This document shows positions 34,081-42,082 of a DNA stretch of 64,000 nt, piece after piece. The stretch spans positions 1 through 64,000 of the forward strand of contig DVGC01000001.1 of the NCBI GenBank assembly GCA_018712915.1, given 5' to 3'. The notes under the pieces are model-generated. The model saw only the letters and a program-made list of their open reading frames with translations. It ran no database searches and was not told where the DNA came from. The position numbers and the translations under genes are program-made. Source of the DNA: Candidatus Copromonas faecavium (nom. illeg.). Lineage in GTDB: Bacteria > Bacillota > Clostridia > Lachnospirales > Lachnospiraceae. Numbering within the stretch: position 1 is the first letter of the stretch; each line of letters begins with the position of its first letter.

Positions 34081-36952
34081 GGACTTGCTGGAAATTTCCA
34101 AAGATTTTTTCAAAAAACTGTTTTCCTCCCGTCTGTTTATTCTGGGGGTTTTCATGACTTTCCTGTTCGGGGTTCTGAGCGTGCGCCTGTTCAGCCTTCA
34201 GATCGTAAACGGAGCCGATTATCAGGAAACCTATATGGCGAAAACAGAAAAAACCATCAGCCTGACGGGAACCAGAGGAAATATTTATGACCGGAATGGC
34301 AGCGTCTTAGCCTACAACGAGCTTTCCTACAACGTAACCATCCAGGATAACGGAGACTATTCCACCGCCAACGAACGGAACCGGATGCTTCTTTTGCTGA
34401 TCCGTATCCTGAACCGCCACGGTGAAACGGTTCAGGGGGAATTTCAGGTCGGTTTTGATTCCTCCGGCAATATGGTTTTCACATCTTCCTCGGAAACTTC
34501 CAGAAAGCGGTTCCTTGCAGATATTTACGGACTTCGTACCATCGATGAACTGGATGATGAAGAGGGAAACTATCCTTCCGATATCACCGCACGGGAGCTT
34601 TTTGACTCCCGGCTTTTCTATTACGGGCTGGATGCAGTCACCGATGAAAACGGGGAACCGGTTTCCATGACAGATGAAGAAGCTCTGGCCATTATCAATA
34701 TCCGCTATACCATGGGCCTGACGGCCTACCGGAAATATGAATCCACGACGGTGGCCGCCAACGTCAGCAAGGAAACCATGACGGACGTACTGGAAAATTC
34801 GGCGGATTTAAAGGGTGTCAGCATTGATGAATCCACCATAAGGGTTTACAACGACAGCCAGTATTTTGCTCCCATCATCGGTTACATCGGAAAAATCTGG
34901 GAGGATGAGCTGGAAACCCTGAGAAAAACCAACCCTGATTACGAGCTGACGGATCTGGTGGGAAAAACAGGAATTGAAGCTTCTATGGAAAGTGTCCTTC
35001 AGGGAACAAAAGGGCACCAGACCATGTATGTGGACAACATGGGGCGGATCCTGGAGATCGTGGATCGGAAAGAGCCGGAGGCCGGAAAGGACTTATACCT
35101 TACCATCGACCGGAATCTTCAGATCGGCGTTTACCATATTTTAGAGCAGCAGCTGGCCGGCGTAATCACCAGCAAGCTGGTCAACCGGGATCTGGACGAA
35201 AGCGATTACAGCAAAGGCTCTGCAATTCCCATTCCGGTAAAGGATGCCTATTATCAGCTGATTAATAATAATGTTCTTGATATGGAAGCCTTTGCGGCTC
35301 CGGAGGCGTCTCAGGTGGAAAAATCCATCTACTCCAAATACAGTCAGGCCAGAGAGCAGATTTTATCCTCCCTCCGGTCCGAGCTTTTGAACGAACAGGC
35401 GGCTGCCCTCGGTACTCTGCCGGAGGACATGTTCTCCTACATGCAGTATATCTATTCCTTCCTGGTCAATGAGGGAATCATCCAGACAGGCCAGATCAGT
35501 CAGAACGCGGATTATTATCAGGCCTGGCGGGAGGATGCCATCAGCTTAAGAGATTATCTTTATGCAGGAATCGCCGACAGCTGGATTGACACGACAAAGC
35601 TTGACATCGAAACCAGGTATTCCGATGCGGACGACGTATACAACCGGATTGCGGAGTATGTCATGGCTGATCTGGAGACCGATTCCAGCTTTGCCAAACG
35701 GATTTACCGGTATTTAATCAATGATGGAACCGTAACGGGGCGGGAGCTCTGTCTGGCGCTTTATTCCCAGAATGTACTGGCCTACGACGAATCGGAGGTG
35801 CGGATGCTGGAGCAGAACGGAGAAGAGTATGCCTTCCAGTTTATCCGCCAGAAGATTTCCGATATTGAAATTACGCCCGCACAGCTGGCTCTGGATCCCT
35901 GTTCTGCCAGCTGCGTCATTACCGATGTCAATACGGGAGAGGTGCGCTGCCTGGTCACCTATCCAAGCTACGACAACAATAAGTTTTCCGGCACGGTGGA
36001 TGCAGAGTATTACAGCAGATTAAATAATGACTTATCCCTTCCGCTGTTTAATAACGCCACACAGGCTCAGAAGGCGCCTGGTTCCACCTTTAAACCCATC
36101 ATGGCCATTGCCGCCCTGGAAGAGGGCGTGGTGGGCCTGACGGATACGGTGGACTGTACGGGACGGTATACGGAGATCACGCCCAATATCCGGTGCTGGA
36201 TTTACCCCGGCCGTCACAATGAGCTTAATGTGGAGCAGGCCATTCAAAACTCCTGCAACGTGTTCTTTTCAGAAATGGCCCATCGCCTTTCCACAGATGA
36301 AACCGGCGCCTATTCTCCGGAACGTGGAATCGAAGCCATCCGGAAATATGCTTCCATGTTTGGTTTAAATGAAACAACGGGCATTGAGATTTCTGAAACT
36401 GCCCCGCAGATGACCACAGAAAATCCGGAATCTTCCGCCATTGGACAGGGAACCAATGCCTACTCCAATGTCCAGCTGGCGCGCTACATTTCTGCCGTGG
36501 CCAACCGGGGAACGGTTTATCAGTTAAGTCTGCTGGATAAAATGACGGATTCCCAGGGAAATCTGGTGGAAGATTTCACACCGGCGGTCCGCTCAGAAGT
36601 GGATATTCAGGATTCCACCTGGAATGCAGTCCATACCGGTATGAGGCGGGTAATTTCCGACGGTTCCGCCAGCCGGATTTTCAATGATCTGGAAGTGAAT
36701 ATCGCCGGAAAGACCGGAACGGCTGAGGAAGTGAAGAACGGCCATACCATCAACCATGCCTTCTTCGTATCCTTTGCGCCTTTCGATCATCCGGAGATTG
36801 CCGTTACGGTCAATATTCCCTACGGATATACGTCCACCAACGCGGCCACTGCGGCAAAAAATATCTACCGGTTCTATTATGGCTACACCGATCTGGACTA
36901 TATTCTGAACAACAGCGCGCTCAATGTCTCTACGGTAGAAATCGGAGACTAG
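34073..36952 (+). CDS. Penicillin-binding protein 2, elongation transpeptidase (MrdA-like)
   Basis: 959 residues from a TTG start ten bases behind AGGAGA and overlapping mreD by eight bases. A membrane anchor near residue 25 is followed by the pedestal domain (TRGNIYDRNGSVLAYNE). The transpeptidase has STFK (Ser near 670), SCN near 726 and KTGTAEE near 879. A large insert between pedestal and catalytic parts makes it longer than the usual 600-700-residue enzyme; such inserts are common in Lachnospiraceae. It cross-links peptidoglycan during elongation with RodA, encoded four genes later. Confidence 0.95.
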   Translation: MFKDLLEISKDFFKKLFSSRLFILGVFMTFLFGVLSVRLFSLQIVNGADYQETYMAKTEKTISLTGTRGNIYDRNGSVLAYNELSYNVTIQDNGDYSTANERNRMLLLLIRILNRHGETVQGEFQVGFDSSGNMVFTSSSETSRKRFLADIYGLRTIDELDDEEGNYPSDITARELFDSRLFYYGLDAVTDENGEPVSMTDEEALAIINIRYTMGLTAYRKYESTTVAANVSKETMTDVLENSADLKGVSIDESTIRVYNDSQYFAPIIGYIGKIWEDELETLRKTNPDYELTDLVGKTGIEASMESVLQGTKGHQTMYVDNMGRILEIVDRKEPEAGKDLYLTIDRNLQIGVYHILEQQLAGVITSKLVNRDLDESDYSKGSAIPIPVKDAYYQLINNNVLDMEAFAAPEASQVEKSIYSKYSQAREQILSSLRSELLNEQAAALGTLPEDMFSYMQYIYSFLVNEGIIQTGQISQNADYYQAWREDAISLRDYLYAGIADSWIDTTKLDIETRYSDADDVYNRIAEYVMADLETDSSFAKRIYRYLINDGTVTGRELCLALYSQNVLAYDESEVRMLEQNGEEYAFQFIRQKISDIEITPAQLALDPCSASCVITDVNTGEVRCLVTYPSYDNNKFSGTVDAEYYSRLNNDLSLPLFNNATQAQKAPGSTFKPIMAIAALEEGVVGLTDTVDCTGRYTEITPNIRCWIYPGRHNELNVEQAIQNSCNVFFSEMAHRLSTDETGAYSPERGIEAIRKYASMFGLNETTGIEISETAPQMTTENPESSAIGQGTNAYSNVQLARYISAVANRGTVYQLSLLDKMTDSQGNLVEDFTPAVRSEVDIQDSTWNAVHTGMRRVISDGSASRIFNDLEVNIAGKTGTAEEVKNGHTINHAFFVSFAPFDHPEIAVTVNIPYGYTSTNAATAAKNIYRFYYGYTDLDYILNNSALNVSTVEIGD

Positions 36953-36972
36953 CGCCGCAAGGAGTGAGATAG

Positions 36973-37638
36973 ATGAAGAATGCGGTTGTAATCAAAGGAA
37001 ACAAGGCCGGAATGACGGTCTACCTTGATCCTGAGCTTCCTTTTGAGGAGCTTTTGGAGGCTGTGGCAAAAAAATTCCAGAAAACGGCCAAATTCTGGGG
37101 CGCCGCCCAGATGACGCTGACTCTGGAAGGCCGCAGCCTGACGCCCCGGGAGGAAATGGAGGTTATTGATACCATTACGGAAAATTCGAACATTGAAATC
37201 CTCTGCCTTCTTGACACCGATGCCAACCGCATCGAGCGCTGCGAGAAGGCACTCAATGAAAAGCTGATGGAGCTTTCCTCCTTAACGGGTCAGTTCTACA
37301 AAGGAAATCTCCGGTCCGGAGACGTACTGGAGACGGAAACCAGCATCGTTGTCATCGGTGATGTGGAGCGGGGTGCCAGGGTGCTGGCCAAGGGAAACAT
37401 CATCATCCTCGGCGCTTTAAGGGGAGCGGCACTGGCCGGTGCAGCCGGAAACATCAACGCAGTCATTGTCGCCTTTGAGATGGCTCCCTCCCAGATTAAA
37501 ATTTCCGATCTTTCCTATCCGAAAGCCGAAAAAGGAAAGTCCCTGGGACGGGGGCCCATGATGATTCTTGTAGAAAATGGGCGGATTTGTGCCGAGCCAA
37601 TCAAAAAGAGCTTTTTAAATGCATTAAATTTCATTTAA
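36973..37638 (+). CDS. minC: Septum site-determining protein MinC
   Basis: 221 residues behind AAGGAGTGAG. The N-terminal part binds FtsZ in the family; the C-terminal beta-helix shows GDVLETETSIVVIGDVERGARVLA and GNIIILGALRGAALAGA. It blocks FtsZ polymers away from midcell. minD lies 120 bases on, so minC seems able to be expressed with the mre genes and minDE apart from it. Confidence 0.95.
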   Translation: MKNAVVIKGNKAGMTVYLDPELPFEELLEAVAKKFQKTAKFWGAAQMTLTLEGRSLTPREEMEVIDTITENSNIEILCLLDTDANRIERCEKALNEKLMELSSLTGQFYKGNLRSGDVLETETSIVVIGDVERGARVLAKGNIIILGALRGAALAGAAGNINAVIVAFEMAPSQIKISDLSYPKAEKGKSLGRGPMMILVENGRICAEPIKKSFLNALNFI

Positions 37639-37672
37639 TACTGGAAATATTTTTATTTTTCATGTAAGATAT

Positions 37673-37728
37673 AACAGACAGGAAGCATGATGGGCAGTCC
37701 GGCTGCCTTAAAAGCTCCTTTGTCTGTT
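37673..37728 (+). promoter_or_regulatory. Long hairpin in the minC-minD gap
   Basis: A perfect 8-bp outer stem AACAGACA/TGTCTGTT encloses a further complementary block (GGCAG/CTGCC). A TATAAC -10-like element touches its left arm, without a good -35. The structure is not followed by T residues on either strand. Confidence 0.55.
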
Positions 37729-37758
37729 AAGAACAACTGAATACAGGAGGATATTCTT

Positions 37759-38550
37759 ATGAGCGAAGTCATTGTTGTTACATCCGGTAAAGGGGGTGTG
37801 GGCAAAACGACGACCTCTGCGAATGTCGGAACCGGGCTTGCCATGCTGGGAGAAAAGGTGGTCCTGATTGATACGGATATCGGGCTGCGCAATCTCGACG
37901 TGGTGATGGGACTGGAGAACCGTATCGTCTACAATCTGGTGGACGTCGTGGAGGGGAATTGCCGTATGAAGCAGGCCCTTATAAAAGACAAAAGATATCC
38001 TAACCTGTTTTTACTTCCATCCGCCCAGACCCGGGACAAGTCTTCCGTTTCCCCAGGCCAGATTAAAAAGCTGGTGGATGGTCTGAGAGAAGAATTCGAC
38101 TATGTGATTTTAGACTGCCCGGCCGGAATCGAGCAGGGCTTTAAAAACGCCATTGCAGGCGCGGACCGAGCTTTTGTTGTCACCACTCCCGAAGTATCTG
38201 CCATCCGGGATGCCGATCGGATTGTGGGGCTTCTGGAGGCCAATGAAATTACGAAAATTGATTTGATTGTCAACCGTGTCCGCATGGATATGGTCCGGAG
38301 AGGGGATATGATGTCCATTGAGGATGTGACCGATATTCTGGGGCTTCCCATTCTGGGCGCCATCCCGGATGATGAGGAAATTGTGATTTCCACCAATCAG
38401 GGAGAGCCTCTGGTGGGGATGAATGCTCCGGCCGGACAGGCCTATCTCAATATCTGCAAACGGGTGCTTGGTCAGGAGGTACCCATGATGGACCTTGAGA
38501 GAAACCGCGGCCTGTTCACCAGATTTGCAGGTTTCCTGAAACGGGCCTGA
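37759..38550 (+). CDS. minD: Septum site-determining ATPase MinD
   Basis: 263 residues, start behind AGGAGG. The deviant Walker A loop SGKGGVGKTTTSANVG opens the protein and the switch stretch VILDCPAGIEQGF follows. The C-terminal amphipathic helix (RNRGLFTRFAGFLKRA) binds membrane in an ATP-dependent way. It recruits MinC and oscillates with MinE. Confidence 0.97.
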   Translation: MSEVIVVTSGKGGVGKTTTSANVGTGLAMLGEKVVLIDTDIGLRNLDVVMGLENRIVYNLVDVVEGNCRMKQALIKDKRYPNLFLLPSAQTRDKSSVSPGQIKKLVDGLREEFDYVILDCPAGIEQGFKNAIAGADRAFVVTTPEVSAIRDADRIVGLLEANEITKIDLIVNRVRMDMVRRGDMMSIEDVTDILGLPILGAIPDDEEIVISTNQGEPLVGMNAPAGQAYLNICKRVLGQEVPMMDLERNRGLFTRFAGFLKRA

Positions 38551-38552
38551 GA

Positions 38553-38834
38553 ATGGCAAGACTGACTGATATCCTGACAAAGAGGAATTCCGGATGCATC
38601 GCCAAGCGCAGACTCCGGCTGGTCCTGGTTTCGGATCGGGCCGGCTGTACGCCGGAAATCCTGGAAATGATCAAGGACGACATGATAAAGGTAATCTCAA
38701 AATACATGGAAATCGATGCCGATGGACTGGAAATCAAGGTTTCCAGAGTGGAGGAGCGGAAAACGGGAGCCAGGCTCCCTGTTCTGTATGCCAGCATTCC
38801 TGTTCGTGCCTTGCTTGCGAAAGGGACATATTGA
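38553..38834 (+). CDS. minE: Cell division topological specificity factor MinE
   Basis: 93 residues, two bases after minD. AKRRLRLVLVSDRAG is the MinD-activating region and the C-terminal half is the dimer domain (DMIKVISKYMEIDADGLEIKV). It drives MinD off the membrane and so positions the septum. Its presence implies oscillation rather than the DivIVA-anchored Min type. A longer track frame starting at 38594 overlaps it but belongs to rodA. Confidence 0.95.
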   Translation: MARLTDILTKRNSGCIAKRRLRLVLVSDRAGCTPEILEMIKDDMIKVISKYMEIDADGLEIKVSRVEERKTGARLPVLYASIPVRALLAKGTY

Positions 38835-38836
38835 AC

Positions 38837-39967
38837 ATGTTTTCAGAATACAATTTCAGGGCTTTTAATTTCCGCCTCCTTTTTTACGCAGTTGCCCTAA
38901 GCCTCATCGGCGTTATTGTGATCAACAGCGCGGTGGGAGAGGAAAAAACCTATGTAACCAGGCAGCTTGTGGGCCTTTTCGGCGGTCTTCTGGCTGCAGC
39001 GGTTCTTTCTGTTCTTAATTACAGGTACCTGTCAAGATTTGCCGTCATAGCTTATCTTGGATGCCTGGCCATTCTTCTGGCCGTTATCATTGCCGGCCAG
39101 TTAGGCGGAGCCGGAAGCGGCTCCAGGCGGTGGATTACCCTGCCGGTGCTGGGGCGGTTTCAGCCGTCTGAATTTGCTAAAATCGGCCTGATTTTCTTCT
39201 TTTCCTGGTTTCTTCATAAAAACCAGGAAAGGATCAATCAGCCCGTAACTCTGCTTATGCTGGCCGGTCTGGCGGCTGCCCCGCTCCTTCTCATCCTGGA
39301 GCAGCCGGATCTTTCCACCAGCATCGTAATTATGTTTACCATACTCTGCATGGTTTTCATTTCCGGAATCAGCTACCGGCTGATCTTTACGGCGGCTGCC
39401 ATCGGGATTCCCTCCCTGGCTGCTGTCATGTACCTGGCTCACCAGGGGCTGGTACCGTTCATTGAACCGTATCAGGTAAACCGGGTTCTTGCCTTCATCA
39501 ATCCGGAAAAGTACGCAGAGCTTAATCTTCAGCAGGATAATTCCCAGATGGCCATCGGCTCGGGAATGCTGTATGGAAAAGGGCTGTTTAATGATACAGC
39601 CATTTCAGTCAAAAACGGAAACTATCTATCAGAAGAGCACACGGATTTCATTTTTTCGGTGATTGGGGAGGAGCTTGGATTTGTCGGCTGCATGGTTGTC
39701 CTTCTGCTTTACCTTCTGTTTGTTTATGAGTGTCTCAGGATGGCAGGCAGGGCAAGGGATATGACCGGAAAGCTCATCTGTGCGGGAATGGCTGCGCTTG
39801 TGGGATTCCAGTCTTTTACCAACATTGCAGTGGCCACCGGCGTTTTTCCGAATACGGGACTCCCGCTTCCGTTTATCAGTTACGGAGTCAGCTCTCTGGT
39901 AAGTTTATATATAGGAATTGGACTGGTATTGAATGTCGGACTTCAGCAGAGTAAACTGGAAAACTAG
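38837..39967 (+). CDS. rodA: Peptidoglycan glycosyltransferase RodA (SEDS family)
   Basis: 376 residues from the ATG at 38837, two bases after minE; the track's earlier start runs in another frame through minE. About ten membrane helices. SEDS blocks are GSRRWITLPVLGRFQPSEFAKIG, a large loop with DFIFSVIGEELGF and a C-terminal NTGLPLPFISYG. It polymerises glycan strands with the class B PBP above. RodA is preferred over FtsW/SpoVE because of the mre-min context. Confidence 0.92.
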   Translation: MFSEYNFRAFNFRLLFYAVALSLIGVIVINSAVGEEKTYVTRQLVGLFGGLLAAAVLSVLNYRYLSRFAVIAYLGCLAILLAVIIAGQLGGAGSGSRRWITLPVLGRFQPSEFAKIGLIFFFSWFLHKNQERINQPVTLLMLAGLAAAPLLLILEQPDLSTSIVIMFTILCMVFISGISYRLIFTAAAIGIPSLAAVMYLAHQGLVPFIEPYQVNRVLAFINPEKYAELNLQQDNSQMAIGSGMLYGKGLFNDTAISVKNGNYLSEEHTDFIFSVIGEELGFVGCMVVLLLYLLFVYECLRMAGRARDMTGKLICAGMAALVGFQSFTNIAVATGVFPNTGLPLPFISYGVSSLVSLYIGIGLVLNVGLQQSKLEN

Positions 39968-39979
39968 GAGGTATCGCAT

Positions 39980-40375
39980 ATGAATGTGGGACTGATTGCT
40001 CATGACGCAAAGAAAAAACTGATGCAGAATTTCTGTATTGCCTATAAGGGAATCCTATGCAAGCACACCCTTTACGCCACCGGAACCACCGGAAAGCTGA
40101 TCGAGGAAGTGACCAACTTAAATATTCATAAGTTTCTTCCCGGTCATCTGGGAGGGGAGCAGCAGCTGGGCGCCCTCATCGAAAACAATGATATGGACAT
40201 GGTGATTTTCCTCAGAGACCCGCTGTCTCCCAAATCCCATGAACCGGATGTCAACAAAGCCGTTCGTCTGTGTGACATCCACAATGTTCCCCTGGCAACC
40301 AACCTGGCAACGGCCGAGCTTCTGGTAAAAGCTCTGGAACGCGGAGATCTGGAATGGAGAGAAATGTACAAATAA
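39980..40375 (+). CDS. mgsA: Methylglyoxal synthase
   Basis: Converts dihydroxyacetone phosphate to methylglyoxal, a bypass that relieves sugar-phosphate build-up. 131 residues, normal length, behind AGGAGG. The start MNVGLIAHDAKK, the phosphate loop YATGTTGKLI and GHLGGEQQLGALI with FLRDPLS are diagnostic. It is often found after rodA in this group. Its end overlaps the next gene by 22 bases. Confidence 0.96.
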   Translation: MNVGLIAHDAKKKLMQNFCIAYKGILCKHTLYATGTTGKLIEEVTNLNIHKFLPGHLGGEQQLGALIENNDMDMVIFLRDPLSPKSHEPDVNKAVRLCDIHNVPLATNLATAELLVKALERGDLEWREMYK

Positions 40376-41382
40376 TGAAAGGGAAACCGGTTTTCCAGGT
40401 CTTCCTTTCGTTCCTGCGGTCATCCGGCAGATTGGCCGTTTTTCTGGCACTTGGCATGTTCTTCTGCCTGAATCTGACCGGATGCGGACAGAACGAGCTG
40501 GAGCAGGCTTATTCCTTTTCCGAGCGGAGTTCTGCCTTTCTGACAGGGCAGGGCGGCGGAAAAGCGCCTGCTTTTGCAGAGGAGCTCTGCGTCATCACCG
40601 GTGAAGATGATCAGACAGAAACGCTGACTGCCCAGGCGGCCGGCCTGTTTGATTTGTCCGGAGGCGAATCGCTGTTCCATCAAAACGCCCTGCAGCAGAT
40701 GAATCCTGCCAGCACAACAAAAGTCATGACAGCCATTGTGGCTCTGGAGCATGGAAATCTTTCAGATATGGTAACCGTAACGGATGCGGCAATCATTACA
40801 GAAGCCGGATCCTCCATGGCCGGAATCTCGCCCGGAGATGAGCTGACCCTGGAGCAGCTTCTTTACGGCCTGATGATTCCGTCCGGAAACGATGCCGCCA
40901 ATGCCATCGCTGTCCATATTGCCGGTTCCATCGAAGATTTTGCTGCCATGATGAATGAGGAAGCCCACAGGATCGGTGCCACCGGAACCCATTTTGTCAA
41001 TGCCAACGGTCTGACGGCAGAGGGCCATTATACGACTGCCTACGATTTGTACCTGATGTTCCGAAAGGCTCTTACTTACGATACCTTCCGGGAGATTATC
41101 GGTGCTCATTCCTACACAGCCGTTTATAAGGACGGGCAGGGAAATGAAAAAACATCGGAATGGACCGTGGGAAATTACTATATGAACGGCAAGGCGGAAA
41201 CACCGGAAGGACTTACGGTCTTTGGCGGAAAAACAGGGACAACCCAGGCGGCTGGCTACTGTCTCGTGATGGGAAGCAGGACAGAAGACGGCAAAGAATA
41301 TGCTTCCGTGGTGATGAAATCAGAAAGCCGGAATGCCCTTTACGAGGACATGACCAAGATCCTTTCTAAAATTGTCAAATAG
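40354..41382 (+). CDS. Lipoprotein D-alanyl-D-alanine carboxypeptidase (peptidase S11)
   Basis: 342 residues. The front is a lipoprotein signal with Cys44 in LTGC, so the enzyme should be lipid-anchored outside, unlike DacA types held by a C-terminal helix. Catalytic motifs are STTK (Ser120), SGN (176-178) and KTGTT. It trims the terminal D-Ala from peptidoglycan stems. The ATG at 40354 is seven bases behind GGAG; ATG 40375, which overlaps the mgsA stop, is an alternative. Confidence 0.92.
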   Translation: MERNVQIMKGKPVFQVFLSFLRSSGRLAVFLALGMFFCLNLTGCGQNELEQAYSFSERSSAFLTGQGGGKAPAFAEELCVITGEDDQTETLTAQAAGLFDLSGGESLFHQNALQQMNPASTTKVMTAIVALEHGNLSDMVTVTDAAIITEAGSSMAGISPGDELTLEQLLYGLMIPSGNDAANAIAVHIAGSIEDFAAMMNEEAHRIGATGTHFVNANGLTAEGHYTTAYDLYLMFRKALTYDTFREIIGAHSYTAVYKDGQGNEKTSEWTVGNYYMNGKAETPEGLTVFGGKTGTTQAAGYCLVMGSRTEDGKEYASVVMKSESRNALYEDMTKILSKIVK

Positions 41383-41385
41383 TGA

Positions 41386-41414
41386 TTGCAATTTTTCAGC
41401 AAATAATCTATAAT
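41386..41414 (+). promoter_or_regulatory. Promoter of the P-loop protein gene
   Basis: TTGCAA, 17 bases, TATAAT. It starts three bases past the carboxypeptidase stop. Confidence 0.75.
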
Positions 41415-41473
41415 CAATACATATAAAAACGATTTTTTATACAAAATATATAAAATCTAAGGAGGAGATCATT

Positions 41474-41893
41474 ATGGTTCAGATTATCGCAGGCAGAAAA
41501 GGAAAAGGAAAGACAAAATATTTGCTGGACATGGCCAATACCGCTATCAAAGAATCCAAAGGCTCCATCGTATATTTAGATAAAAGCTCCAAGCATATGT
41601 ATGAGCTCAGCAACAAAATCCGTTTAATCAATGTGGCCGAATTCCCGGTACATAGCCCTGAGGGTTTCATCGGTTTTCTCTGCGGAATCATTTCCCAGGA
41701 TCATGATCTGGAGGTCATGTATCTTGACAGCTTCTTAAAGCTTTCCAGCCTGGAGGGAGAAGACATCAGCCAGACTCTGTCAGAGCTGGAGCAGTTAAGC
41801 GTCAAATATCATGTAAACTTTGTTTTAAGCGTATCTCTTGACGGAGAAGAACTTCCTGCTTCTGCAAAAGATATGGTTCTGGTTGCTTTATAA
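41474..41893 (+). CDS. Small P-loop protein of unknown function
   Basis: 139 residues, ATG behind AAGGAGGAG. The only recognisable signature is a Walker A loop at the front, GRKGKGKTK, and a plausible Walker B strand (LEVMYLDSF near residue 85). It is much shorter than a full RecA/ATPase domain, with no sensor or arginine-finger block I can identify, so it may be a minimal nucleotide-binding protein or regulator. It is a one-gene unit with a near-consensus promoter and a perfect terminator, which points to steady expression. Similar short proteins occur in Lachnospiraceae without an assigned role. I do not give a function. Confidence 0.85.
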   Translation: MVQIIAGRKGKGKTKYLLDMANTAIKESKGSIVYLDKSSKHMYELSNKIRLINVAEFPVHSPEGFIGFLCGIISQDHDLEVMYLDSFLKLSSLEGEDISQTLSELEQLSVKYHVNFVLSVSLDGEELPASAKDMVLVAL

Positions 41894-41918
41894 ATGACAG
41901 CTCCTTAAATTTTACCAA

Positions 41919-41952
41919 TAAAAAGGATCCTGCTTTGTGGGATCCTTTTTTG
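41919..41952 (+). terminator. Terminator of the P-loop gene, probably bidirectional
   Basis: Perfect AAAAAGGATCC-9 nt-GGATCCTTTTTT. The A-run on the left would serve as a T-run for the other strand. Confidence 0.92.
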
Positions 41953-41981
41953 TTGCACTTTTCCCGGAAAAGCAGTACAAT
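41953..41981 (+). promoter_or_regulatory. Promoter with a palindrome in the spacer, upstream of the sepF cluster
   Basis: TTGCAC, 17 bases, TACAAT. The spacer holds CTTTTCCCGGAAAAG (41958-41972), a perfect 7+1+7 palindrome between -35 and -10. This is a classic operator position. Confidence 0.65.
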
Positions 41982-42082
41982 CATAATGCGGCTCATGGCA
42001 GGCCTGTTTTCCATATAACCGCATCCGGAAATGCACCATGTCTGAGGGGCTGATTTATATTTCTAATATCAGGAGGAAGTGA

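Noticed and set aside
38594-38836. 81-residue N-terminal extension of RodA in the ORF track
   Set aside because: This part runs through minE in another frame; the RodA family start is at 38837.
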